64,000 bases of DNA from Candidatus Gastranaerophilales bacterium. Its GTDB lineage: Bacteria > Cyanobacteriota > Vampirovibrionia > Gastranaerophilales > Gastranaerophilaceae. The stretch lies in the NCBI GenBank assembly GCA_944324135.1, contig CALUVE010000006.1, forward strand, positions 1 to 64,000. The letters run 5' to 3'. The notes beneath the pieces are model-generated. The model saw nothing but the letters and a program-made list of their open reading frames with translations, was not told the origin of the DNA and ran no database searches. The position numbers and the translations under genes are program-made. Shown here piece by piece: positions 44,353-53,959 of the stretch; positions within the stretch are counted from its first letter, which is position 1, and each line of letters begins with the position of its first letter.

Positions 44353-45893
44353 ATGCTTAATTCCTCTTTTGCAGGTGTAAAATCAGGATTAAGAATTAAA
44401 CTTTTTTTGAAATTATAAACGGCATCGTTTATATTTCCCTGATGTTTAGAGAGTAATCCTTGATAATAATAATATCTAAAATTGTTTTCGTCAATATAGT
44501 TAGCTACAGCAAGGTACTGGCGTGCGGTTTTAAAGTTTTGTCTTTCGATTTCGCAGCGAGCCAGGTCAATCCAGCCGTCTATAAAATAAGGATTAACTGC
44601 GACGGCTTTTTTGAGGTAGGAAAGCTCTTTGTTTTTGTCAAACAAACCTATGTGATAATAAGACATATAAGAGGAAGAGGTTGCTTTTAGAATTCTTGCA
44701 TAGAGTTCTCCTGCTTTTTTATTATCACCCAGTTTCTGGTAGGTGAGGGCTACTTTTTCAGCGTTTGTAAAACCGTTTTTATCTTTTGATTCTGCGTGTT
44801 TGTAATATTTCAGAGCGCTTTTGTAGTCTGCGTTTTTAAAACTCAAATCACCCAGTACAGATAAGGCAAGGCAGTTTCCGCCATCGAGTTTGTTGGCTTT
44901 TGTTGCCATATCAAGTGCTTTTTCAAAATCGTGGTTGTCAAAATATACTCTTGAGAGGAGTGCAAAGACTTCTTTGTTATATTTTTTCTTGGTTGTAATG
45001 GCGCTCTGGAGAGTCCGGATTGCTTTTACAGGTTCGTTTTCGTAATAGTAATAGTAGCCCAGATAGTATTTTTTATTAATTTCATTTTTCTGGGTCAGAT
45101 AATTAACATACATTTCCAGCGAATTGATTTTTCTTACAAATTCACTGGAGGCAAGGTTTTGAGATTTAATGAAATCAACTATTTTTAAAGCTTCTCCGCC
45201 CTGCTTATTCTGGGCAAGGATTTCGGCTTTGAGTCTTTTATAGTTCAGGTTCTGCGGATTCATAGAAATCGCATTGTTTATATAAATTTCAGCTTCTGTC
45301 AGGTTATTTGAACGAAAGTAGCCGAGTGCCGCTATATAATTTGCGTAATCCGAGCTTGCCATAAGGTTTGTATTTTTCAAAAGTTCTTCTGTAGCTTCCC
45401 TGCTCTGTGCGTTGTAGTTTATATTGGAATAGAGTTCCCCGAGGTAGATTTCATCTTCAGGAGATAGTTTTTTTGACGGGAAGTAGTAGTGTTTGATATC
45501 GGCAGCCATAACATCGGTCAAATCTTTGTCGGCGGCTTTTGTCATTGCATAATCCGACAGGGTGAAAAATCCTATGTAGGCAAGTTTTTCAGAAATCAGG
45601 ATGTAGGCTGTGTCACTCGGAGACATTGTTTCCAGCAGAACTTTGAAATCTGCATAGGAGGATTTGACGTTGCTCTGCATAAATCTATCCAGAGCAATGA
45701 CGTATTGATTATGGACATCGTTATGTGTGAGGGTTACTTTTTTAGGGATGTCAACGGTTGTGTTTACAGGGGTATCATTCCCGAAGTCCAATGGGTTTGC
45801 AAATTTTATCAGGCTGAAACCGTCAGCCGCCCTTGCCGGCTGACATATCATAAGTGATATTATTGCTGTTATGATTAGATTTTTAGACTTCAA
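44349..45893 (-). CDS. Secreted multi-TPR protein of the signalling operon
   Basis: 514 residues from a TTG start 7 bases after GAGG. The signal peptide ends at PARAA-DGF. About ten TPR-like repeats follow (clear units near AALGYFRSNNLTEAEIYINN, LGDLSFKNADYKSALKYYKH and YYYYQGLLSKHQGNINDAVY). It lies between the GAF-HD-GYP gene (TTG almost abuts its stop) and a response regulator (4-base overlap), so it may sense or assemble something in the periplasm for this pathway. Confidence 0.8.
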   Translation of the reverse strand: MKSKNLIITAIISLMICQPARAADGFSLIKFANPLDFGNDTPVNTTVDIPKKVTLTHNDVHNQYVIALDRFMQSNVKSSYADFKVLLETMSPSDTAYILISEKLAYIGFFTLSDYAMTKAADKDLTDVMAADIKHYYFPSKKLSPEDEIYLGELYSNINYNAQSREATEELLKNTNLMASSDYANYIAALGYFRSNNLTEAEIYINNAISMNPQNLNYKRLKAEILAQNKQGGEALKIVDFIKSQNLASSEFVRKINSLEMYVNYLTQKNEINKKYYLGYYYYYENEPVKAIRTLQSAITTKKKYNKEVFALLSRVYFDNHDFEKALDMATKANKLDGGNCLALSVLGDLSFKNADYKSALKYYKHAESKDKNGFTNAEKVALTYQKLGDNKKAGELYARILKATSSSYMSYYHIGLFDKNKELSYLKKAVAVNPYFIDGWIDLARCEIERQNFKTARQYLAVANYIDENNFRYYYYQGLLSKHQGNINDAVYNFKKSLILNPDFTPAKEELSI

Positions 45894-45895
45894 AA

Positions 45896-47635
45896 TTAAT
45901 CCTCAGTATTATCAGGTTTACCCTGATAGTAATAATTAAACAAGTTTACAATATTTTTTTGTTCTTCTGATGAGTTTTCATCATTGATAAAATTATAAAT
46001 ATCTCTCAGGTTATAATGACTCAAAGTTTCACTGTCTGCATCCGTCAGATTGTTATGATTTTCGGTGAGGAATACTTTGACGATTTTGTCGGTGGAGATT
46101 TTTAAGAATTCATCGACAATACTTTTATCAAAATGTGTGCCTGAGTCTTTTATAAGGATATTTATTACATTTGCAATAGGCATTTTGTCACGATAGTGAC
46201 GGCGGGAAGTTATCGCATCAAAAACATCAGATACGGCAAGGATTCTTCCTCCGTACGGGATATCTTCGCCTTTCAATTGTCTGTAGTAGCCTGTGCCATC
46301 GTATTTTTCGTGGTGAGAGCACGCAATTTCCGTTATCATTTTGAAATCATCAGACATATAAATTTTGTCTAATATATTGTGGGTAATTCTCACGTGTTCC
46401 TGAATATGTTTATATTCTTCCGGTGTAAGTTTCCCCTCTTTTTGGAGAACGGAATCTCTGATGCCGATTTTACCTATATCGTGGAGGGCAGCAGCTTTTT
46501 CTATAATTTCTTTGTAGCTGTCGTCAAGATTAAGCTGGTTTGCAATAAGCATAGAGTAGAGTTTAACTCTGAGTGAGTGGCCGGCGGTGATTTTGTCGCG
46601 GGCATCTATAGAAGCTGCAAGTGTGTTAATAAAGCTGTCAAAGAGTTCTTTTTGTTCTTTGTAGAGTTCTTGCTGCTGTTGGAAAAGCTGGGCGTTTTCG
46701 AGTGCAATGCTTGCACTGCCGCCGATTGCTGTCAGTAAATCTTCATCACTTTTGGTGAACAGTCCGTTGTGTTTGTTCAAGACCTGAAAAGCGCCTATAA
46801 TTTCCTGATTGTTGTTTTTTATCGGCATACAAAGTATTGTACGTGTTTTGTAGCCGCTTTTGGAATCGACTTCTTTATTAAATCTTGCATCATTATAAGC
46901 ATCTGCTATGTTAAGAGTTTCTCCTGTTTGTACAACATACCCGGCAAGTCCCTTGTCTGCAGGAAAACGTATCTCCTGATTTTCCATACCGAGAGCAATT
47001 TTTGACCAGAGTTCGTTTTTCTCTTTATCCCACAGAAAAACAGTACATCTGTCTGCCTGAATAGCTGTTTTTGTTTCCTCTGCGATTACTTTCAAAAGTA
47101 CGTTTATATCAGTCAGTGCTGAGATTGACTGCCCGATTTTTACCAGTGAAACAAGGGGGTCACTTTTCAGCGGCATTGTAAAATCCATTCCGTTTTTTAC
47201 CTGTTTGAGGCGTGTCAGGATGTAACCAAGCATTGAAAATTCGTCTTCCTCCTGTGCAAAATTCTTTGAGTTGTTATAATGTATAATTGCAAGAGAGTTG
47301 TTTTTTTCGCCAAAGTCCAGACTTCCGAGTGCAAATTCGTTGAACAAATTTGCTGTTACGTTTTTGGAAAATTTTGCCATGTATGCACCGTCATTTATTA
47401 GGGAGAGGGCTTTTGTATAATTTTTTCTGTCCAGCGAATACTCTATCAAGCCAATCATACTGAGGCAAACTGAGATATATTCACTTGCATTAAGCCCTGT
47501 GAAGATTACCTGTGCATTGACAAAGTTGTTTTTTGCCTCTTCGTAATTTTTATCTTCCAGCTGCAGAAGTGCTGATTTTACCAAGTTTTTACCATCCTGC
47601 AGTAATTTTTTATCTGTTTTTGTTACCTGTTTCAT
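45896..47635 (-). CDS. TPR-GAF-HD-GYP signalling protein
   Basis: 579 residues: a TPR-like helical N-terminus (1-160), a GAF sensor domain (about 170-325), then an HD-GYP phosphodiesterase domain (about 335-510). The HD is at 385-386 (LHDIGKIGI), and the GYP loop reads HHEKYDGTGYY (441-451), so the Pro of GYP is replaced by Tyr. HD-GYP domains hydrolyse cyclic di-GMP; the metal-binding His/Asp are present, so activity is plausible. No membrane segment. First gene of a five-gene operon. Confidence 0.9.
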   Translation of the reverse strand: MKQVTKTDKKLLQDGKNLVKSALLQLEDKNYEEAKNNFVNAQVIFTGLNASEYISVCLSMIGLIEYSLDRKNYTKALSLINDGAYMAKFSKNVTANLFNEFALGSLDFGEKNNSLAIIHYNNSKNFAQEEDEFSMLGYILTRLKQVKNGMDFTMPLKSDPLVSLVKIGQSISALTDINVLLKVIAEETKTAIQADRCTVFLWDKEKNELWSKIALGMENQEIRFPADKGLAGYVVQTGETLNIADAYNDARFNKEVDSKSGYKTRTILCMPIKNNNQEIIGAFQVLNKHNGLFTKSDEDLLTAIGGSASIALENAQLFQQQQELYKEQKELFDSFINTLAASIDARDKITAGHSLRVKLYSMLIANQLNLDDSYKEIIEKAAALHDIGKIGIRDSVLQKEGKLTPEEYKHIQEHVRITHNILDKIYMSDDFKMITEIACSHHEKYDGTGYYRQLKGEDIPYGGRILAVSDVFDAITSRRHYRDKMPIANVINILIKDSGTHFDKSIVDEFLKISTDKIVKVFLTENHNNLTDADSETLSHYNLRDIYNFINDENSSEEQKNIVNLFNYYYQGKPDNTED

Positions 47636-47741
47636 AACCGACCTTTAACACCAACTCTTCTTGTAATCACTAATTTACTTTTATATATTTCTATTGTACA
47701 ATATTTTTTATAATATTACAATGTTTTTGGGAGCGAAAAAG

Positions 47742-48434
47742 ATGGAAAAAATTACCGTATTGATTCCTGTATATAATGAAGTGAATACACTCGAACAAAT
47801 CCTTGAAAAAGTTGAAAAAGCATCATTCTGCGGTTTGAATAAAGAAATTATACTTATAGACGACTGTTCTACAGACGGTACAAAGGATTTGTATCCAAAG
47901 TTCGGGGATAAATATAAAATTCTCTACCACGAAAAAAATCAGGGAAAAGGCGCAGCCTTAAGAACAGGATTTGCTGCAGCAACAGGTGATATAGTTGTTA
48001 TTCAGGATGCGGATTTGGAGTATGATCCGGTTGATTATGAACCTTTAGTAAAACTTATTCTGGACGGGAAAGCTGATGTATGCTACGGCTCAAGACTATG
48101 TGGCGGCAAGCCGAGCCGTTCCTTTATGTTCCATCATTTGCTCGGAAACAAATTCTTGTCACTCCTCACAAATATCCTATACGGTTCTACCTTGACCGAT
48201 ATGGAGACCTGCTACAAGGCTTTCAGACGGGAATTTATCAAGGATATTACTATCAAATCTGACAGATTTGATTTTGAACCTGAAATTACTGCAAAAGTTC
48301 TCAAAAAAGGCGCCAGGCTTTATGAATTGCCGATATCCTATTACGGACGAGAATTCGCAGAGGGTAAGAAGATTACCTGGAGAGACGGAATCCATGCAAT
48401 TATTGCGCTTGTAAGGTTTAGATTTACGGATTAA
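47742..48434 (+). CDS. Family 2 glycosyltransferase, DPM1/GtrB-like
   Basis: 230 residues from MEKITV (GGGAG upstream; the longer frame to 47694 lacks support). The GT-A fold has VLIPVYNE, IDDCSTDGT and QDADLEYDP, with KKGARLYELPISYYGR near the end. It resembles polyprenyl-phosphate mannosyl/glucosyltransferases without the C-terminal membrane part. A TATAAT at 47709-47714 lies upstream without a good -35. The end overlaps the converging phosphohexomutase by 11 bases, and the two could act in the same sugar pathway. Confidence 0.85.
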   Translation: MEKITVLIPVYNEVNTLEQILEKVEKASFCGLNKEIILIDDCSTDGTKDLYPKFGDKYKILYHEKNQGKGAALRTGFAAATGDIVVIQDADLEYDPVDYEPLVKLILDGKADVCYGSRLCGGKPSRSFMFHHLLGNKFLSLLTNILYGSTLTDMETCYKAFRREFIKDITIKSDRFDFEPEITAKVLKKGARLYELPISYYGREFAEGKKITWRDGIHAIIALVRFRFTD

Positions 48435-49800
48435 CAAGCTGTTTTAAAGAGTCTATTTTTTCAGGGCTGCTGCTTTCAAAATAAATTCTCAAAAGCGGTT
48501 CTGTGCCGCTCGGGCGCACGAGAATCCAGCTGGTGTTGTCTGAAAGATAGAGTTTCACACCGTCTTTTGTGTCTTTTTTAATTATTTTATCACTGCCGAT
48601 TTCTTCAAGTCTGTTAAATTTTTCAAGGAAAGGTTTAATTTCGTCAATGCTGTTTAGTTTAAGGTCAATACGGTCGTTATAGAATCTGCAGCCGGCAAGG
48701 GTGTACAAATCTTTTTGTAGTTCGGTGAGGGTTTTATTTTCGTAAGCCATAGCTTCAAGGATTAGTAAATTTGCAAGCAGACCGTCTTTTTCCGGTATGT
48801 GTCCCTGAATACTCAGCCCGCCGGATTCTTCTCCCCCTATAACGGGATTGAATTCCCGCATCGCAGCACCTACGTGTTTAAAACCTACTGCTGTTTCAAT
48901 CACGTCTACATTGAGTTTTTCTGCAACTTTGTCTAACAAAAGGCTTGCACCGACAGTTTTTACAAGTGCGCCTTTCATGTTTTTATGTTTTGTAAGGTGG
49001 ATTAGAAGTATCGCGATTATTTCGTTTGGAGAAACGTATTCCCCGTTTTCGTTGATGACTCCGAATCTGTCAGCATCTCCATCGTTTGCGCAGCCTATTG
49101 AATTTGGTTCTGATTTGACTTTGTCTATTAATTCTTTTAAGAATTTAGGTTTAGGTTCCGGCATTCCTCCGCCGAAGTTTGAGTCGTGCAGCATGTGCAG
49201 ACTTTTATATGGAATTTTTTCAAGTTCTAAAATTCTGTCAAAATAACCGATACTTGCTGAATAAAGTCCGTCAAATATCAGATTTGTTTTGAGGTTTCTT
49301 ATTCTGTCAAAATCTATAAGTGTTTTCAGATGCGCATAATACGGTTCAAAAAAATCAACCTCTTCAATGCGCCCATCCCGTTGTTTTGCCGGCTTTTGCC
49401 CGAGGTTTCCGGTGAGTTCATCCGTGATTTCGGTTGTAGCAGGGCCTGCATAGTCAGGAATAAATTTCATCCCGAGATATTCCGGCGGGTTGTGGGAGGC
49501 TGTGAACATAACCGCGCAAGCGTTAAGATTTTTTGCACTGTACGCAAGTACAGGTGTCGGAACAACTCGTTTGCTGTATTTTACACAAAATCCTGTTTCC
49601 GCTAAAATTTCAGCACATTTTTTTGAAAATACATCTGCCATATTCCGCGGGTCATAGCCTATTATGACAGGTTTATCTATCCCGAAATTATCAAGAATGT
49701 ATTTCCCGATGGAATTTGTAACCTTTATTACATTTTCTGTATTAAAATCTTTTCCTACAACTGCTCTCCAGCCGTCTGTTCCGAATTTTATATTTCCCAT
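48424..49800 (-). CDS. Phosphoglucomutase/phosphomannomutase family enzyme
   Basis: 458 residues of the alpha-D-phosphohexomutase family. The phosphoserine loop TASHNPP, metal loop DGDADR, sugar loop GEESGG and phosphate-binding RPSGTEP are all present. The start MGNIKFGTDGWRAVVG is typical of phosphoglucomutase/phosphomannomutase homologues and differs from GlmM. Substrate preference cannot be fixed. Converges on a glycosyltransferase. Confidence 0.9.
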   Translation of the reverse strand: MGNIKFGTDGWRAVVGKDFNTENVIKVTNSIGKYILDNFGIDKPVIIGYDPRNMADVFSKKCAEILAETGFCVKYSKRVVPTPVLAYSAKNLNACAVMFTASHNPPEYLGMKFIPDYAGPATTEITDELTGNLGQKPAKQRDGRIEEVDFFEPYYAHLKTLIDFDRIRNLKTNLIFDGLYSASIGYFDRILELEKIPYKSLHMLHDSNFGGGMPEPKPKFLKELIDKVKSEPNSIGCANDGDADRFGVINENGEYVSPNEIIAILLIHLTKHKNMKGALVKTVGASLLLDKVAEKLNVDVIETAVGFKHVGAAMREFNPVIGGEESGGLSIQGHIPEKDGLLANLLILEAMAYENKTLTELQKDLYTLAGCRFYNDRIDLKLNSIDEIKPFLEKFNRLEEIGSDKIIKKDTKDGVKLYLSDNTSWILVRPSGTEPLLRIYFESSSPEKIDSLKQLVNP

Positions 49801-49830
49801 TTGCCTGAATCTCTTCTTTTACGTTATAAT
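49801..49830 (+). promoter_or_regulatory. pheA promoter candidate
   Basis: TTGCCT (49801-49806), 18 bases, TATAAT (49825-49830), followed by GGAG 11 bases before the pheA ATG. The -35 abuts the start codon of the divergent gene. Confidence 0.55.
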
Positions 49831-49862
49831 CATCATATAGGAAATACGGAGTTAAGTAAATA

Positions 49863-50714
49863 ATGAAATTTGATAATATTGACGAAATAGTTTATCTCGG
49901 GCCGGCTGCGTCTTTTACTGAAATGGCAAAAGATTTATTCTGCAATAAATATAATATCGTTGCCTATAACCGCCCGATGCAGACTATTCGTCAGGCTATT
50001 GAATATCTTGATTCAAACCCGAATATGCTGGGAGTTCTGCCGGTCGAAAATTCTATCGAAGGCACGGTAAGAGAAACTCTTGATAATCTTATGATGACGA
50101 AAAATCCTAATATAAGAATTTTATCAGAAATTGCAATGCCGATTAGACATTGTCTGCTTGCCAGAACAACAGAAATTTACAGTATTGAAAATATAATTTC
50201 TCACCCTCAGGCGCTTGCACAGTGTCAGGGATTTATAAACCACGAACTTCCGCGAAACATCAATATAATTGAAGCTGCGAGTACAGCAGAAGCCGCCCGC
50301 AGTCTCCAAAATTACAACCTGACCTACGCGGCAATCGGCAGTAAAAAAACTGCAGATACCTACTATTTGAATGTTTTGAAAGAAAATATTAATGACGATA
50401 AATCAAACCAGACAAGGTTTATTTTGATAGGTGATTTCGAAACTGAAGAAACCGGAAAAGACAAGACAACTCTTGCTTTTTCAACGAAAAATAAACCCGG
50501 TGCCCTGCTGGATGTTTTGCAGGTGTTTATGGATTACAATATAAATCTTTCGCATATTTCTTCCCGTCCGTCTAAAGAAAAATTCGGAGAATATATTTTT
50601 ATCGTGAATTTTGACGGGCATATGCGCGATAAAAAAATTATGAAAACAATACAGGCAGTAAAAGAACGCGCGATATTCTTTAGATTTTTAGGCTCTTATG
50701 AACGCGAAGATTAA
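49863..50714 (+). CDS. pheA: Prephenate dehydratase
   Basis: Converts prephenate to phenylpyruvate in phenylalanine synthesis. 283 residues: two PDT lobes, with GPAASFTEMA, PVENSIEG and the catalytic-region SNQTRFILIG, then an ACT domain from about residue 200 (KPGALLDVLQVF, SHISSRPS, the equivalent of ESRP) that would bind phenylalanine for feedback. No chorismate mutase domain is fused. Confidence 0.95.
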   Translation: MKFDNIDEIVYLGPAASFTEMAKDLFCNKYNIVAYNRPMQTIRQAIEYLDSNPNMLGVLPVENSIEGTVRETLDNLMMTKNPNIRILSEIAMPIRHCLLARTTEIYSIENIISHPQALAQCQGFINHELPRNINIIEAASTAEAARSLQNYNLTYAAIGSKKTADTYYLNVLKENINDDKSNQTRFILIGDFETEETGKDKTTLAFSTKNKPGALLDVLQVFMDYNINLSHISSRPSKEKFGEYIFIVNFDGHMRDKKIMKTIQAVKERAIFFRFLGSYERED

Positions 50715-50723
50715 TCCGGCGGC

Positions 50724-50753
50724 TTGACGGATTTTTTAAACACGTGGTAAAAT
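50724..50753 (+). promoter_or_regulatory. Promoter candidate of the tail-fibre-like pair
   Basis: TTGACG (50724-50729), 18 bases, TAAAAT (50748-50753), just after the pheA stop. Confidence 0.5.
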
Positions 50754-50804
50754 AAGATATCACACACCCCAACAAAGAATTGCCGGAAAGGAATTTCAGG
50801 CAAA

Positions 50805-51416
50805 ATGAGTACAAATCCTATTATACCTTATACCTTTGTGCCCGGAACAAAGGCAAAGGCTCAGGAAATTAACGCTAATTTCAGCTCTATAGCTGACAGT
50901 ATTCAAAGCAACAGCGATTTTGTTAACCAGAAAGTTGCTGAAATTAATTCTGATATAGCCGCACAAATCGGTGATGTAGAAGAGTCTCTGGAGACAAAGG
51001 CAGATAAAAATTTGTCTAATGTGACAAAATTAGCCTCTTCATCTGCCAAAGGGCTTACCTGGTTTGGCACAGGTACGGGGAATGTTTCCTCTACCCGTCC
51101 TGCAGTTGTGGTGGCCACATATTTATCAGGAACTACCTGGTATCGTTTATATTCGGATAAATGGATAGAACAGGGCGGCATCATTACTTTTAGTAATAGT
51201 AATGATGCGGCGTACACTCTTACGTTCCCAAAAGCATTTAAAAACACTTCATATTATTTTGATTATGCGGCCAATACCGGTGCTACGGGTACGTATACGT
51301 TTTATGCAAAAGCTGAATTAGGTGCTTCTACAAGTGTTAGTGCTGCAAGCATTAATATCTGGAGACGCGGTGCATTTAATAACCTCAGATGGTACGCAGC
51401 CGGATATGTAAATTAA
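50805..51416 (+). CDS. Phage tail-fibre-like protein
   Basis: 203 residues. The N-terminus (PYTFVPGTKAKAQEINANFSSI) resembles the attachment end of phage tail-fibre or receptor-binding proteins. A heptad-like coil (about 30-65) leads to a C-terminal beta domain with repeated WYRLYSDKWIEQGG and GTYTFYAKAELG elements. No structural phage gene or integrase is near, so this is either a remnant or a recruited adhesin. It lacks a signal peptide. An assembly-like small gene follows. Confidence 0.65.
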   Translation: MSTNPIIPYTFVPGTKAKAQEINANFSSIADSIQSNSDFVNQKVAEINSDIAAQIGDVEESLETKADKNLSNVTKLASSSAKGLTWFGTGTGNVSSTRPAVVVATYLSGTTWYRLYSDKWIEQGGIITFSNSNDAAYTLTFPKAFKNTSYYFDYAANTGATGTYTFYAKAELGASTSVSAASINIWRRGAFNNLRWYAAGYVN

Positions 51417-51436
51417 TCTGAAAGGAGAAATAAATT

Positions 51437-51781
51437 ATGTCATATACTGATGAAATGTATGCCAATATGGCTGTTCAGGCCAACGAAACCGGCAAGCAGC
51501 TTTATGTGGTTAACGGAGAGCTGGAAATTAATGAGCCGGGGTATTATCTTTGTACCGGAAGTACAAATGAAACTGACGGCACTTTAAACCCTGATTTTGG
51601 CAAAATAAGCACGGAAGAACAGATTGCTCAAATTAAACAGCAGCTTCTTGAACTTGACCAGAAACGTATCAGGGCTGTTTGCGAGCCGGAATTTAAAGAT
51701 GAGGAAGAGGGAGTTACGTGGCTTGAATATTACAATTTCAAAGTTTTGGAACTCCGCAGTCAGCTCGCGGAGCTACAATAA
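51437..51781 (+). CDS. Small protein of the tail-fibre pair
   Basis: 114 residues: a short beta N-half (LYVVNGELEINEPGYYL) then a helical C-half (EEQIAQIKQQLLELDQKRIRA, FKVLELRSQLAELQ). The helical end is like that of phage tail-fibre assembly/chaperone proteins, though I cannot name a family. AAAGGAG precedes the start 20 bases after the fibre-like gene. Confidence 0.6.
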   Translation: MSYTDEMYANMAVQANETGKQLYVVNGELEINEPGYYLCTGSTNETDGTLNPDFGKISTEEQIAQIKQQLLELDQKRIRAVCEPEFKDEEEGVTWLEYYNFKVLELRSQLAELQ

Positions 51782-51787
51782 GTTTTT

Positions 51788-51819
51788 TAAAGACCGGTAA
51801 TTTAACCGGTCTTTTTTTT
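51788..51819 (+). terminator. Terminator after the tail-fibre pair
   Basis: AAAGACCGGT-AATTT-AACCGGTCTTTTTTTT, near-perfect stem with long T-run. Confidence 0.88.
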
Positions 51820-51862
51820 CTGTTTTTATTATATAATTAAAGCTAAACAGGAGAGAATAGAA

Positions 51863-53086
51863 ATGGTAGAAATAAGACAAGAATTTATTAATCAGGCAGT
51901 AAAATTATCCCGCGGCGCAGAAGTTTTGCCGGGCGGAATTGAAGAATTAGCGGTAAAATTGCAGCACGCACACGATACAAATACTCCGCTCAGAGTTAAA
52001 TTAGGTATGGATCCAACACGTCCTGACCTGCACCTTGGGCATACGGTTGTTATGAGAAAACTCCGGGAGTTCCAAAAATTAGGTCATAAAATAGTTCTTA
52101 TTGTCGGCGGTGCAACAGCTATGATAGGTGATCCGTCGGGCAAATCAGAAACCAGACCCTCTTTAACGAAAGAACAGGTTGAAGAAAATGCCAAGTCTTA
52201 TTTTGAACAGATGTCAAAAGTTGTTGATGTTACAAATGCAGAAGTCGTAAACAATGCTGACTGGCTGCATAAAATGGGATTTACGGAACTTTTGAAACTG
52301 GCAGCACAGGTTACAGTTGCGCAGATGATGACCCGTGATGATTTCGCAAAGCGTTATGCAGAGGGGCGTCCTATTTCTATCCACGAATTTTTCTACCCGC
52401 TTATGCAGGCTTATGATTCTCACGTAATTGATGCTGATATAGAACTCGGCGGTACTGACCAGAGATTCAATACACTTCTCGGACGTGATATTCAGGCAGC
52501 TTACGGGAAAAAATACCCGCAAATGGTTATGCTGCTTCCGCTTATCGAGGGAACTGACGGGCTTGTCAAAATGTCTAAAACTTATCCTGAACATTGTATT
52601 TCACTTACAGACAGTGCAAAAGATATGTTTGGGAAATTGATGAGCATTCCTGATACTTTGATTCTCAAATATTTTACATTGCTTACTGATGTTTCTGATG
52701 AAGAATTGAAAGAAATTGAAGAAAAGCTGAAAGATTCAACAGTTAATCCTCGCGATATCAAGCTCAAACTTGCTTATACCATCACGGAAGAATACCACGG
52801 AAAAGACGGCGCTGACAAGGCTCAGGCTGATTTTATCAATGTAGTTTCCAATAAAGGTATTCCGGATGACATTCCTGAAGTGAAAGTTGAACAGGGAAAA
52901 GGAATTCTCGATTTGCTTGTAGAACTTGAATTTGTGGCAAGCAAAGGCGAGGCAAAACGTTTGATTCAGGGCGGCGGTGTAAAAATTGACGGTGAAAAAA
53001 TTGCCGATATGGCTTATACCGTCAGCTTTACAGACAGTGTAGTATTGCAGGCAGGCAAACGCAAATTCGCCAAATTAATTAAGTAA
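51863..53086 (+). CDS. tyrS: Tyrosyl-tRNA synthetase
   Basis: 407 residues. HLGH (57-60) is the class I HIGH signature, and KMSKT (about 235-239) the KMSKS signature. VGGATAMIGDPSGKSETR is in the tyrosine-binding region. The C-terminal S4-like domain is at about 345-407 (EAKRLIQGGGVKIDGEK). An AGGAGAG site precedes the ATG. cysE follows 11 bases later. Confidence 0.96.
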   Translation: MVEIRQEFINQAVKLSRGAEVLPGGIEELAVKLQHAHDTNTPLRVKLGMDPTRPDLHLGHTVVMRKLREFQKLGHKIVLIVGGATAMIGDPSGKSETRPSLTKEQVEENAKSYFEQMSKVVDVTNAEVVNNADWLHKMGFTELLKLAAQVTVAQMMTRDDFAKRYAEGRPISIHEFFYPLMQAYDSHVIDADIELGGTDQRFNTLLGRDIQAAYGKKYPQMVMLLPLIEGTDGLVKMSKTYPEHCISLTDSAKDMFGKLMSIPDTLILKYFTLLTDVSDEELKEIEEKLKDSTVNPRDIKLKLAYTITEEYHGKDGADKAQADFINVVSNKGIPDDIPEVKVEQGKGILDLLVELEFVASKGEAKRLIQGGGVKIDGEKIADMAYTVSFTDSVVLQAGKRKFAKLIK

Positions 53087-53097
53087 GGCAACAACAA

Positions 53098-53751
53098 ATG
53101 TTTAAAATACTACGACGCGGTATTACAAAAGTAAAAGAGGATATTAAGGTTATTTACGACAAAGACCCTGCTGCAAACAACCTTTTGGAGGTGATTCTCT
53201 GTTATCCCGGGCTGCACGCTTTGATTGCATACAGGTTTGCCCACAGACTTTACAAATGGCATATACCGCTCATTCCTCGTATAATTTCTTATATCACAAG
53301 GATTATCACAGGTATAGAGATTCATCCGGCGGCACGGATTGGCAGAAGATTTTTCATTGACCACGGCGAGGGAGTTGTAATCGGTGCTACTACAATAATC
53401 GGGGATGACGTATTGATTTATCAGCAGGTAACGCTCGGCGGTACAGGCAAAGAACAGGGAAAACGCCACCCGACTCTTGGTAATAATGTTATTGTAGGTG
53501 CAGGCGCTAAGGTGCTCGGGAATATTAATATAGGGGATTATGTCAGAATAGGCGCAGGCTCTGTTGTTGTGGAAGATGTTCCGGAATATTCTACGGTTGT
53601 CGGGGTGCCGGGGCGGGTTGTCCACCGCAAAATCCTTGATAAAAACGGTGTGCTGATGCACAATAGAATTCCTGACCCTGTTAAATGTGAGCTTAACCGC
53701 TTGAAATATGAAGTTCAAGAACTGAAAGAACAAATAAACAGGCAAACATAA
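53098..53751 (+). CDS. cysE: Serine O-acetyltransferase
   Basis: Acetylates serine for cysteine synthesis. 217 residues with an N-terminal helical part and a left-handed beta-helix (IHPAARIGRRFFIDHGEGVV, TTIIGDDVLIYQQVTLGGTG, VIVGAGAKVLGNINIG). This is the short bacterial form. Its stop codon lies inside a palindrome (53742-53758). It is 11 bases after tyrS, so probably co-transcribed. Confidence 0.94.
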   Translation: MFKILRRGITKVKEDIKVIYDKDPAANNLLEVILCYPGLHALIAYRFAHRLYKWHIPLIPRIISYITRIITGIEIHPAARIGRRFFIDHGEGVVIGATTIIGDDVLIYQQVTLGGTGKEQGKRHPTLGNNVIVGAGAKVLGNINIGDYVRIGAGSVVVEDVPEYSTVVGVPGRVVHRKILDKNGVLMHNRIPDPVKCELNRLKYEVQELKEQINRQT

Positions 53752-53758
53752 TGTTTGC
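53742..53758. repeat. 17-base palindrome GCAAACATAATGTTTGC
   Basis: Perfect 8-bp arms around a central A, overlapping the cysE stop. Related copies occur at 57815-57831, 57909-57925 and 58062-58078. Confidence 0.8.
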
Positions 53759-53919
53759 ATCAGTCCTATTTCCGCAGACTGAAAAACCGCCTTTTTAAAG
53801 ATGTTCAATCGACTTTAAATGTCTTTTAAAAGTCGGCTTTTACACCGCCCGTAAGAGTTCTTCAACATTCTCCCCTCTACCGTAAGGGATGAGGGGACAA
53901 GCATGATATTTGTTATGTT

Positions 53920-53946
53920 GTCATTCTGAGCGAAGCGAAGAATCTC
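53920..53946 (+). repeat. GTCATTCTGAGCGAAGCG-type repeat copy
   Basis: 27 bases, identical except at one position to the copy at 54087-54113; further variants at 57838 and 58085. Confidence 0.8.
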
Positions 53947-53959
53947 ATATTTTTTTTAG

